Assembly (NCBI RefSeq): GCF_014137945.1
Contig: NZ_JACGWX010000001.1
Coordinates: 682,001 to 746,000, forward strand
Direction: 5' to 3'
Origin: Microcella alkalica
GTDB lineage: Bacteria > Actinomycetota > Actinomycetes > Actinomycetales > Microbacteriaceae
Length of the DNA: 64,000 nt
Shown here: piece after piece, positions 54,572 through 62,543 of the stretch
Layout: each line of letters begins with the position of its first letter
Position numbering within the stretch: position 1 is the stretch's first letter
Program-made: the position numbers and the translations under genes
The notes under the pieces: model-generated
The model's database searches: none
What the model saw: the letters and a program-made list of their open reading frames with translations, nothing else
Told to the model about the DNA's origin: nothing

Positions 54572-57202
54572 ATGGCACACATCCGCGAAACGCCCGTTCC
54601 CTACGGTGGCGGCATGACCCCGGCCGAACCGATGCACCTCGTGGTCATCGGCGCGGGAATGGTGGCCCACCGGCTCGTCGAGTCGCTGCGGGGCCGCGAC
54701 GCTGACCGCCGCTGGCGAGTCACGGTGCTCGGCGACGAGGGGCGCCGACCCTACGACCGGATCGCGCTCTCCACCGTCGTCGACGGAGGGGACCCCGACG
54801 CGCTCCAGCTCGGAGCGCCGCTGCTGTGGAGCGATCCGCGCATCGAGCTCCGGGCGGACGACGCCGCGGTCGCGATCGATCGCGACGAGCACGTCGTCCG
54901 CACGCGATCGGGCGCGCGCATCCCCTACGACCGCGTGGTGCTCGCGACGGGGTCGACCGCGCGGCGACCGACCGTGCCTGGCACCGACCTGCGGGGCGTC
55001 TTCGTTGTCCGCACGGTCGATGATGCTCTCGCACTACGAGCCTGGGTCGAGGAGCGTCGCGCTCGTCTCGGCACCGTCCGCGGCGCTGTGCTCGGCGGAG
55101 GCCTTCTCGGGCTCGAGGCGGCGGGCTCGCTCCGATCGATGGGCGTGCTGACGTCGGTCGTGCAGTCGTCCGGGCGGCTCATGTCCGCTCAGCTCGACGA
55201 GGGCGGCGCGGCGGTCCTGCGCCGACTCATCGAGCAGCGGGGCATCCGGGTCCTCACCGAGCGCCGCACGCGCGCTCTGAGCGGCACACCCTCGGGCGAG
55301 GTCGGCGGGCTCGTCTTCGCGGATGGCGAGCGCCTCGATGCGGACGTGGTCGTCATCGCGGTCGGCATCGAGCCCCGCGACGAGCTGGCGGTCGCGGCGG
55401 GTCTCGCGATCGGCCCTGCGGGCGGCGTCGTCATCGACGAGGGATGCGCGACCTCCGACCCCCGGATCTCCGCCGTCGGCGAGGTGGCGTTCATCGCCGG
55501 CGCCTGCCACGGCCTCGTCGCCCCCGGCTACGCCATGGCCGAGGTCCTCGTCGATCGCCTCCTGGGCGGGCCGGCCACCGTGCCCGAGGCGGACACCGCG
55601 ACCAGGCTCAAGCTCAGCGGCGTCGATGTCGCGAGCTTCGGCGACGCCGGTGGCATATCTCCCGGTGCGCTCGAGGTCGTCTACGCGGATCCCGTCGCGG
55701 GCGTGTACCAGAAGCTCGTGATGAGCGACGACGCCCGGGTCCTGCTCGGCGGGATCCTCGTCGGCGATGCGAGCGCGTACGCGAGCCTGCGTCCGATGCT
55801 GGGTCGCCAGCTCGGTGCCGACCCCGCCGCCTACCTCGGCCCCGCGGGCGGAACGGCGTCGTCGGGCGAGCTGCCGGACGACGCCGTTGCCTGTTCCTGC
55901 AACTCGGTCGGCGTCGGTGCCGTCCGCGCCGCCGTCACCGACCACGGGTGCACCGATCTCGCTGGGGTGAAGGCGTGCAGCTCGGCGGGCACGAGCTGCG
56001 GCTCGTGCATCCCGCTCGTGAAGAAGATCATGACGACGGAGCTCGCGCGCGCCGGGGTCGAGACGAGCACCGCGCTGTGCGAGCACGTCGCTCTCTCGCG
56101 CCCGCAGCTGTTCGAGGCGGTGAGGATCGGGCGCCTCACCTCGTTCTCCGAGGTCATCGCGAAGCACGGGACCGGACGCGGTTGCGACATCTGCAAGCCG
56201 GCGATCGCGTCGATCCTGAGCTCTCTGCACGGCGGGCACCCGCTCGACGGCGAGCACTCGACCCTTCAGGACACGAACGACCACGTGATGGCGAACCTGC
56301 AGAAGGATGGAAGCTACTCGGTCGTCCCGCGGATTCCCGCGGGGGAGATCACGCCCGAGGGTCTGCTCGCTATCGGCGAGGTGGCCCGCGACTTCGGTCT
56401 GTACACGAAGATCACCGGCGCGCAGCGAATCGACCTCTTCGGCGCGCGGCTCGAGCAGCTGCCCGACATCTGGCGGCGGCTCGTGGACGCAGGCTTCGAG
56501 TCGGGGCACGCCTACGGCAAGTCTTTGCGTGCGGTGAAGAGCTGCGTCGGCTCGACCTGGTGCCGGTACGGCGTGCAGGACTCGGTCCGCCTCGCGATCG
56601 AGCTCGAGCTGCGCTATCGCGGACTCCGCTCGCCGCACAAGCTCAAGATGGGGGTCTCGGGCTGCGCGCGCGAGTGCGCGGAGGCGCGCGGGAAGGACAT
56701 CGGCGTGATCGCGACGGAGAAGGGCTGGAACCTCTACGTCGGCGGGAACGGCGGCTTCACGCCACGCCACGCCACGCTGTTCGCGGAGGACCTCGACACC
56801 GAGACCCTCGTCCGCACGATCGACCGGATCCTCATCTACTACATCCGCAGCGCCGACCGGCTCCAACGCACCGCCTCCTGGCTCGAGGAGGTCGAGGGCG
56901 GCGTGGAGGCCGTGCGCGCGATCGTCGTGGACGACGTGCTCGGCCTCGGCGCGGAGCTCGACGCCGCGATCGCGGAGCATCTGGAGCGCTACGAGGACGA
57001 GTGGCGAACGACGCTCGATGATCCGCAGAAGCTCGAGCGATTCGCCTCGTTCATCAACGCCCCGCGCGAGCCCGACCCGTCGTTGGGCTACGTCGCCGAG
57101 CGCGGGCAGGGCCGGCCGGCGCGGCAGGACGAGCGCGATGCGGTCGCGAGAGGCGATAGCGCAGTGCTCATCGCGGGGACGATGCTGGAGGTACGGCGAT
57201 GA
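54572..57202 (+). CDS. nirB: Assimilatory nitrite reductase, large subunit
   Basis: NirB reduces nitrite to ammonium with six electrons from NAD(P)H. The 876-residue protein has a FAD/NAD reductase part (VIGAGMVAHRLVE near 24; AVLGGGLLGLEAAGSL). Two BFD-like [2Fe-2S] segments follow (CSCNSVG near 441 with CSSAGTSCGSC, and CEHVALSR with GCDICKPAI). The C-terminal siroheme/[4Fe-4S] half has CVGSTWC near 658 and VSGCARECAEA near 696, the four cluster ligands in C-x5-C and C-x3-C spacing. The ATG follows AAGGGAAA; an internal ATG at 54614 is less likely. nirD overlaps by 4 bases. Confidence 0.97.
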   Translation: MAHIRETPVPYGGGMTPAEPMHLVVIGAGMVAHRLVESLRGRDADRRWRVTVLGDEGRRPYDRIALSTVVDGGDPDALQLGAPLLWSDPRIELRADDAAVAIDRDEHVVRTRSGARIPYDRVVLATGSTARRPTVPGTDLRGVFVVRTVDDALALRAWVEERRARLGTVRGAVLGGGLLGLEAAGSLRSMGVLTSVVQSSGRLMSAQLDEGGAAVLRRLIEQRGIRVLTERRTRALSGTPSGEVGGLVFADGERLDADVVVIAVGIEPRDELAVAAGLAIGPAGGVVIDEGCATSDPRISAVGEVAFIAGACHGLVAPGYAMAEVLVDRLLGGPATVPEADTATRLKLSGVDVASFGDAGGISPGALEVVYADPVAGVYQKLVMSDDARVLLGGILVGDASAYASLRPMLGRQLGADPAAYLGPAGGTASSGELPDDAVACSCNSVGVGAVRAAVTDHGCTDLAGVKACSSAGTSCGSCIPLVKKIMTTELARAGVETSTALCEHVALSRPQLFEAVRIGRLTSFSEVIAKHGTGRGCDICKPAIASILSSLHGGHPLDGEHSTLQDTNDHVMANLQKDGSYSVVPRIPAGEITPEGLLAIGEVARDFGLYTKITGAQRIDLFGARLEQLPDIWRRLVDAGFESGHAYGKSLRAVKSCVGSTWCRYGVQDSVRLAIELELRYRGLRSPHKLKMGVSGCARECAEARGKDIGVIATEKGWNLYVGGNGGFTPRHATLFAEDLDTETLVRTIDRILIYYIRSADRLQRTASWLEEVEGGVEAVRAIVVDDVLGLGAELDAAIAEHLERYEDEWRTTLDDPQKLERFASFINAPREPDPSLGYVAERGQGRPARQDERDAVARGDSAVLIAGTMLEVRR

Positions 57203-57600
57203 CGATGGAGATCACCCGAGCGGCCCCCGAGCGCGAGGGCGAGCGCTCCGAGGAGCCCGAGCGCTGGGAGCCGGTGTGCCATCTGGCCGAGCTGCCTCTC
57301 GAGCGCGGCGCCGCAGCTCTCGTCGCCGGCCGGCAGGTCGCGCTGTTCCGCCTCGACGACGGGGCCGTCGTCGCCGTCTGCCAGCGCGACCCGTACAGCG
57401 GCGCATACGTCGTAGCGCGCGGGATCGTGGGCAGCCGCGCGGGACGGCCGACCGTCGCCTCACCCATGTACAAGCACGTCTTCGATCTCCGCACGGGCGA
57501 GTGCGTCGAGACGCACGGCGGGGAGGCGCGTCCCCTTCGCACCTACGCCACGCGCGTCATCGACGGCGTCGTCCACATCGCCCGGGCGGTCACCGCGTGA
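57199..57600 (+). CDS. nirD: Nitrite reductase, small subunit
   Basis: NirD is the small subunit of the NADH-dependent assimilatory nitrite reductase. The 133-residue protein has the Rieske-like beta fold of the family (ALFRLDDGAVVAVCQRDPYS, then VASPMYKHVFDLRTGECVE) but lacks the Cys/His pairs that bind a Rieske cluster, as is normal for NirD. It starts in an ATGA overlap with nirB, and its stop overlaps the next GTG. Confidence 0.95.
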   Translation: MTMEITRAAPEREGERSEEPERWEPVCHLAELPLERGAAALVAGRQVALFRLDDGAVVAVCQRDPYSGAYVVARGIVGSRAGRPTVASPMYKHVFDLRTGECVETHGGEARPLRTYATRVIDGVVHIARAVTA

Positions 57601-58853
57601 CCGCGATGCTCGGCGTCGAGCTCGCCGGTCGGCGCGTCGTCCTCGTCGGCGGAGGCGACGTCTCGGCGAGGCGCGCGCGTCGGCTCGTCGACGAGGGGGC
57701 GCTCCTCCACGTCGTGGCTCGGGAGATCGCCCCCGTCCTCAGCGAGCTCGTCGAGAGCGGCCTCGCCACCTGGAGCCAGCGGGACGTCGTCGCCGGCGAC
57801 CTCGACGAGGCATGGCTCGTCCACGCCGCGACCGGCGATCCCGCTGTCGACGGCGCCGTCGCCTCCTGGGCGGAGACCAGGCGGATCTGGTGCGTCGTCG
57901 CGAGCGCCGTGCAGACCGGAAGCGCCCGCCTTCCGGCTCAGGAGCGCGCCGAGGGCGTGGTCATCGGTGTCGCCTCCGACGGCGCGGCGGATCCGCGCCG
58001 CTGCGCCTCCGTCGCCCGCGAGCTCTCGCTGACCGTGAGGTCGGGCGCTGTCGACCTCCGTCGTCGTCGTGCCTCAGTCTCCGGCTCAGTCGTCCTCGTG
58101 GGCGGCGGGCCGGGCGCCGCCGATCTCCTCACCGTCCGCGGCGCCCGCGCACTCGCCGCGGCCGACGTCGTGGTCACCGATCGTCTCGGAGCGGTGGATG
58201 CTCTCGCCGAGCTGCCCGCGGGCGTCGAGATCGTCGACGTCGGCAAGCGGCCGGGCCATCACCCGGTGCCGCAGGAGGAGATCAACGCACTGCTGATCCG
58301 GCTCGCGGGGGAGGGCCGCCGCGTCGTGCGCCTGAAGGGAGGGGACCCGTTCGTGTACGGCCGAGGGGGCGAGGAGGTCGCCGCCTGCCGCGCGGCGGGC
58401 GTGGCGATCGAGGTCGTGCCCGGCATCTCGAGTGCGATCGCCGTCCCGGCGGCCGCGGGCATCCCGATCACGCACCGCGGCGTCGCGGACGGCGTGCGCA
58501 TCGCGACCGGGCACGAGGCGCTCGACTCGCGAGTGCTCGGCGCGCTTCTGGACGAGCGCACGACGCTCGTCGTGCTCATGGGGGTCGGCACGCTCCCGGT
58601 GCTCGTGTCGCGGGCTCTCGCGCTCGGCGTCGACCCTCGGCTGCCCGTCGCCATCGTCGAGCGCGGGTGCACTCCCGAGCAGCGAACGACCCGAGCGGTG
58701 CTCGCCGAGATTCTCGCGTCGGCCGCTCACGCCGGGGTGCGCAACCCGGCCGTCATCGTGATGGGGCGCGTCGCCGCGCCCGATCTCCTCGACGCCGCTC
58801 CCGTCGCGCCTCAAGGGTCGGCGCCTCACGCGATGGCTCGGCCCGCCGGATGA
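57597..58853 (+). CDS. cysG: Siroheme synthase: precorrin-2 dehydrogenase / SUMT fusion
   Basis: A 418-residue two-domain enzyme making siroheme precursors for NirB. The N-terminal ~150 residues are a precorrin-2 dehydrogenase-type Rossmann domain (VVLVGGGDVSARRARRL). The C-terminal part is uroporphyrinogen-III C-methyltransferase: VGGGPGAADLLTVRGARAL near 168, then RLKGGDPFVYGRGGEE, EVVPGISSAIAVPAAAGIP and THRGVADG. The small middle dimerisation/chelatase region of E. coli CysG is short here, and a separate chelatase gene lies downstream, so iron insertion is probably done there. GTG start in a GTGA overlap with nirD. Confidence 0.93.
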   Translation: MTAMLGVELAGRRVVLVGGGDVSARRARRLVDEGALLHVVAREIAPVLSELVESGLATWSQRDVVAGDLDEAWLVHAATGDPAVDGAVASWAETRRIWCVVASAVQTGSARLPAQERAEGVVIGVASDGAADPRRCASVARELSLTVRSGAVDLRRRRASVSGSVVLVGGGPGAADLLTVRGARALAAADVVVTDRLGAVDALAELPAGVEIVDVGKRPGHHPVPQEEINALLIRLAGEGRRVVRLKGGDPFVYGRGGEEVAACRAAGVAIEVVPGISSAIAVPAAAGIPITHRGVADGVRIATGHEALDSRVLGALLDERTTLVVLMGVGTLPVLVSRALALGVDPRLPVAIVERGCTPEQRTTRAVLAEILASAAHAGVRNPAVIVMGRVAAPDLLDAAPVAPQGSAPHAMARPAG

Positions 58854-59995
58854 CGGGCGGCGGCGGGATGACGGTGACACCGATGCAGCAGCAGCACCTC
58901 GCGGGCTGCCGCATCCTGATCACCGCCGACCGCCGATCGACGGAGCTCGCCGTCGCGCTCGGCCGGCACGGGGCCCAGGTCAGCACGGCGGCCGCGATCT
59001 CGGTCGTGCCCGTGCTCGACGACGACGAGCTCATCGCGGCGACGCGCCGGGTGATCGCCGAACCGCCGGACGCGATCGTGGTGACCACGGGCATCGGGTT
59101 CCGAGGCTGGGTCGAGGCCGCCGACGCGCACGGTCTCGCCGACGACCTCGTCGGAGCCCTGCGCTCGGGCCGCATCGTCGCGCGCGGGCCGAAGGCGCGA
59201 GGCGCCATCCAGCAGGCCGGTCTCGTGCCCGACTGGGTGTCGGAGAGCGAGACCTCGGCGGAGCTCGGCGCCTACCTGCTCGACGAGGGCGTCGAGGGAC
59301 TGCGCATCGTCGTCCAGCACCACGGATCCGGGTCCGACGGCCTCGACGAGGCCTTCGTCGCCGCGGGGGCCCGCGTCGACCCGATCGTGGTGTACCGCTG
59401 GGGCCCGCCGAAGGATCCTGGTGCTCTGCGCGACTCCGTGCGGGAGTGCGCGGCGGGGCGACTCGACGGCGTCGTCTTCACCTCCGCCCCCGGCGCGCAG
59501 GCGTGGCTCGACGCCGCGACGCGCGCGGGCGTCGACCAGGATGTCCGCGCCGCCTTCGTCGACGGCCCGACTCTCGCCGCCGCGGTCGGCCCGGTCACGG
59601 CCATGCCGCTTCTCGCGCTCGGCGTGGATCCGCTCGTGCCCGACCGCGGTCGACTCGGGTCGCTCGTCCGGGCCGTCGTCACGCACTACGCCGTGAAGCG
59701 CGCGACCGCAATCCGCACGGTCGCGGGTCCGCTGCAGGTGCGCGCGACCGCCGCGCTGCTCGACGATCGCGATCTCGAGCTCACGCCCACCGTGCTCGCG
59801 ATCCTGCGCGCGCTCGCTCGAGCGAACGGAGACGTCGTGGTCCGCGACGAGCTGCTGACGTCGCTGCCGGGGGATTCTCGCGACCCGCACGCGGTCGAGG
59901 TCGCGATCGCGCGTCTCCGGCAGGCCGCCCGGGACCCGAGGGTGGTTCGCACGGTCGTCAAGCGCGGATACCGATTGGAGCTCGCCGATGCCTGA
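58850..59995 (+). CDS. nnaR: Uroporphyrinogen-III synthase fused to winged-helix domain (NnaR-like)
   Basis: A 381-residue fusion. Residues about 17-270 match HemD (CRILITADRRSTELAVAL, VVTTGIGFRGWVEAADAHG, GLRIVVQHHGSGSDGLDEAF, DGVVFTSAPGAQAWLDAA). Residues about 300-381 are an OmpR/PhoB-type winged helix (ELTPTVLAILRALARANGD, VEVAIARLRQAARDP, VVKRGYRLELADA). The same architecture is known in NnaR of Streptomyces and Mycobacterium, which works with GlnR to switch on nitrate/nitrite genes. Here it sits inside the cassette, so autoregulation is likely but inferred. Whether the HemD part is catalytic is unclear. It overlaps cysG by 4 and the next gene by 8 bases. Confidence 0.9.
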   Translation: MTGGGGMTVTPMQQQHLAGCRILITADRRSTELAVALGRHGAQVSTAAAISVVPVLDDDELIAATRRVIAEPPDAIVVTTGIGFRGWVEAADAHGLADDLVGALRSGRIVARGPKARGAIQQAGLVPDWVSESETSAELGAYLLDEGVEGLRIVVQHHGSGSDGLDEAFVAAGARVDPIVVYRWGPPKDPGALRDSVRECAAGRLDGVVFTSAPGAQAWLDAATRAGVDQDVRAAFVDGPTLAAAVGPVTAMPLLALGVDPLVPDRGRLGSLVRAVVTHYAVKRATAIRTVAGPLQVRATAALLDDRDLELTPTVLAILRALARANGDVVVRDELLTSLPGDSRDPHAVEVAIARLRQAARDPRVVRTVVKRGYRLELADA

Positions 59996-60731
59996 CACGC
60001 TGGTCGAGGCCGAGAGCGATCCGCACATCCTGATCGCCTGCGCGCACGGCACAGACGACGTCACGGGGCGCAGGGTCGTGCGCTCGATCGTCGACGACAT
60101 CCGCCGTCGCCGCCCGGATCTGGATGTGCGGGAGGCGTTCGTCGACGTGCAGGAGCCGTCCCTGCCCGACGTCGTCGACGCGCTGCCTCCCGGGGCGAGT
60201 GCCGTCATCGTTCCTCTCCTGCTCTCGGTCGGCTTCCACACGGCCGTCGACATCGCCGAGGCGGCGCAGTCGGGCGGCGGACGCGTGATGGCCGCCCCGC
60301 CCCTCGGTCCGGACTGCCGTCTCGCGGCGATCATCGCCGAACGCCTCCGCGCCGCGGGCGCCACCCCGCGCGACAGGGTCGTGCTCGCCGCGGCCGGATC
60401 CAGCAGGCCCGAGGCCGCGGCAGCCGTCACGCGACTCGCCGACTCCGTTCGCGACCGCTGGCCCGGCTCGATCTCGATTGGGTACGGCGCGGGGGCGCAC
60501 CCCCGTGTTCCGGCGGCGGTGGAGACCGCTCGCGGCGACGCCGCGACGTGCGGGGCCGTCGAGCGCGTGGTCATCGCCTCGTACCTGCTCGCCCCCGGAT
60601 ACTTCCACGATCGACTGCTCGAGGCCGGTGCGGATCGGGTCACGGCACCGCTCGGGCCGGATCCTCGCCTCGCTGCGATCGCGCTCGACCGATACGCGGA
60701 AGCGCTCGCGCGGCGATCCGTGCTGGTCTGA
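59988..60731 (+). CDS. sirB: Sirohydrochlorin ferrochelatase (CbiX/SirB-like)
   Basis: This protein probably inserts iron into sirohydrochlorin, the last step of siroheme synthesis. The 247-residue protein is the two-lobed CbiX type. The first lobe has LIACAHGTDD with the catalytic His, and LLSVGFHTAVDI with a second His. The second lobe has LAAAGSSRPEAA and YLLAPGYFHDRLLEAGAD. Cobalt chelation for B12 is an alternative, but the nirBD/cysG context favours iron. The ATG lies 8 bases inside the nnaR end. It converges with pgl across 28 bases. Confidence 0.92.
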   Translation: MPDTLVEAESDPHILIACAHGTDDVTGRRVVRSIVDDIRRRRPDLDVREAFVDVQEPSLPDVVDALPPGASAVIVPLLLSVGFHTAVDIAEAAQSGGGRVMAAPPLGPDCRLAAIIAERLRAAGATPRDRVVLAAAGSSRPEAAAAVTRLADSVRDRWPGSISIGYGAGAHPRVPAAVETARGDAATCGAVERVVIASYLLAPGYFHDRLLEAGADRVTAPLGPDPRLAAIALDRYAEALARRSVLV

Positions 60732-60759
60732 CGCGCCGCGTAGCGCGGGCCGCGGCCGG

Positions 60760-61578
60760 TCAGCTCCCGCCGGGCATCCAATCCTTCTGGTCCATCGCGC
60801 CCGTCCAGTACGACGTCGGCATGACGAGAGCCTCGGGCACCTCGGCCGAGGCCGCCTGGTCGATGAAGAAGACGGTGCGCTTCCTGCCGAGGACTCCCGC
60901 GACCGGGACATCCGCCGGCGAGGCGCCCGCGAGCGCGAGACCCAGCGCCGGGGCCTTGTCGCCGCCGGCGAGGACGAGCCAGATCCGCTCGGAGGTGTTG
61001 ATGAGCGGGAGTGTCAGGCTCAGTCGCTCCGGCGGCGGCTTGGGGGAGTCGTGAACGGCGATCACTCCGATCGTCGTGACGGTCGGACCATCGCGCTCGG
61101 GGAAGAGCGAAGCGATGTGGCCGTCGGGGCCCACGCCGAGGAAGGTGATCGCGAAGACCGGGTGCTTCTCGCCCTCGCGGGCGGCGGCGCGCAGCTCGGC
61201 CTCGTAGGCGGCGGCGGCCTCTTCGAGCGAGAGCCCGGCGTCGCTCGCCGGGAACGGGTGGACCTTCGCCTCGTCGACCGGGACGTGGTCGAGGAGGGCC
61301 TCTCGGGCCTGCTTCTCGTTGCGCTCGTCATCGTCGCGCGGCAGCCAGCGCTCATCGCCCCACCACACGTGCACGCGCGACCAGTCGATGCTGTTGCGCG
61401 CCGGTGAACCCGCGATCGCGTCGAGCACCTCGATGCCGACGGAGCCGCCGGTCAGGACGATGTGGGCCTCCCCCTCGTCCTCGATCAGGTCGATGACCTT
61501 GGTGAGGAAGCGCGCGGCGACGGACGCCGCGAGGGCCGCCCGATCGGGGTGGACGAGGACACGACGGTCGGTGGTCAC
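60760..61578 (-). CDS. pgl: 6-phosphogluconolactonase
   Basis: Pgl hydrolyses 6-phosphogluconolactone, the second step of the oxidative pentose phosphate pathway. The 272-residue protein belongs to the glucosamine-6-P isomerase-like fold: HIVLTGGSVGIEVLDAI, VHVWWGDERWLPRDD, then FLGVGPDGHIASLFPE with the active-site Asp/His, and the closing WLVLAGGDKAPAL. GTG start. It lies 41 bases downstream of opcA and is the last gene of the zwf-opcA-pgl run. Confidence 0.96.
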   Translation of the reverse strand: MTTDRRVLVHPDRAALAASVAARFLTKVIDLIEDEGEAHIVLTGGSVGIEVLDAIAGSPARNSIDWSRVHVWWGDERWLPRDDDERNEKQAREALLDHVPVDEAKVHPFPASDAGLSLEEAAAAYEAELRAAAREGEKHPVFAITFLGVGPDGHIASLFPERDGPTVTTIGVIAVHDSPKPPPERLSLTLPLINTSERIWLVLAGGDKAPALGLALAGASPADVPVAGVLGRKRTVFFIDQAASAEVPEALVMPTSYWTGAMDQKDWMPGGS

Positions 61579-61619
61579 TGGAGCCTTTCGGGGTGGAGCG
61601 GCGGGGGGACCCGTGGGGG

Positions 61620-62543
61620 TCAGACCCGGGCGTCAAGCCCCGAGCGGAGCACGTCGCCGTAGACGTCATCAGGGTCGAGCCTACGCAATTCCTCGGCGAG
61701 GCACTCGCGCAGCCCACGGCGGGGGAGGGAGAGCTCGTGGGTCGGCTGGCCCGCCTGCGAGAGCTGGGCGACGGCAGGCTGCACGCGCTCGAGGCGCACC
61801 GCTCCGGTCGCGCGGTGCAGGACTACGCGGTGGATGCCCGCCGTCGGGTTCCCGTCGGCGACATCGACCGTGACGGGCACCTGCAGCTGGCGGCGCAGCC
61901 ACGCCGCGAGCAGGAGGGTCGAGGGGGAGTCGGGGGCGCCCGCAACCTCAGCGCTCGTAATGGGCTCGTACGGCGGCTGGTCGAGGGCCGCGGCGAGCTG
62001 TCCGCGCCACAGGGTCAGGCGGGTCCAGGCGAAGTCGGTGTCGCCGGGCTTGTAGTCCTCGGCGAGACGAGCGAGCATCCCCACCGGGTCATCGGAGGCG
62101 CCGCTGTCGGTGATGCGACGCTGAGCGATCCGGCCGAGCGGAGTCTCGCACGCGCGCTGGCTGGGGCACTCGCCCGGCCACCAGGTGACGACGGGCGCAT
62201 CGGGCAGCAGCAGGCCGGTCACGAGACCCTGCTGATCGCGTGCGGTTTCGCCGTGGGCGCGCAGGACGATGACCTCGCTCGCGCCGGCGTCTCCGCCCAC
62301 GCGGATCTCCGCGTCGAGACGGGGCTCTTCGCCCGCGCCGTTCGTCGACACCACGATGATGCGCATGGGATGCTCGCGCGAGGCCTCGTTGGCGGCCTCG
62401 ATGGCCTCCTCCTCGGCTCCGATCGCGGTCGCGATGACGAGCGTGAGAACGCGGCCGAGGGCGACCGCGCCGCCCTCCTCGCGGAGGGTGACGAGCTTCT
62501 TCGACACCTGGCTCGTGGTCGTGTCGGGCAGGTCGATGATCAC
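61620..62543 (-). CDS. opcA: Glucose-6-phosphate dehydrogenase assembly protein
   Basis: OpcA binds and activates glucose-6-phosphate dehydrogenase in actinobacteria and cyanobacteria. The 307-residue protein begins IIDLPDTTTSQVSKKL, and has TLVIATAIGAEEEAIEAA, the central LPDAPVVTWWPGECPSQ and DTDFAWTRLTLWRGQLAAAL. GTG start in a GTGA overlap with the zwf stop, so the two are translationally coupled. The protein has no enzymatic motif that I can see, as expected. Confidence 0.96.
   Translation of the reverse strand: MIIDLPDTTTSQVSKKLVTLREEGGAVALGRVLTLVIATAIGAEEEAIEAANEASREHPMRIIVVSTNGAGEEPRLDAEIRVGGDAGASEVIVLRAHGETARDQQGLVTGLLLPDAPVVTWWPGECPSQRACETPLGRIAQRRITDSGASDDPVGMLARLAEDYKPGDTDFAWTRLTLWRGQLAAALDQPPYEPITSAEVAGAPDSPSTLLLAAWLRRQLQVPVTVDVADGNPTAGIHRVVLHRATGAVRLERVQPAVAQLSQAGQPTHELSLPRRGLRECLAEELRRLDPDDVYGDVLRSGLDARV

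Noticed and set aside
53186-60731. Nitrite cassette as a mobile element
   Set aside because: No transposase, integrase, terminal repeats or tRNA attachment site flanks it; it looks like an ordinary operon, possibly acquired or differentially lost.
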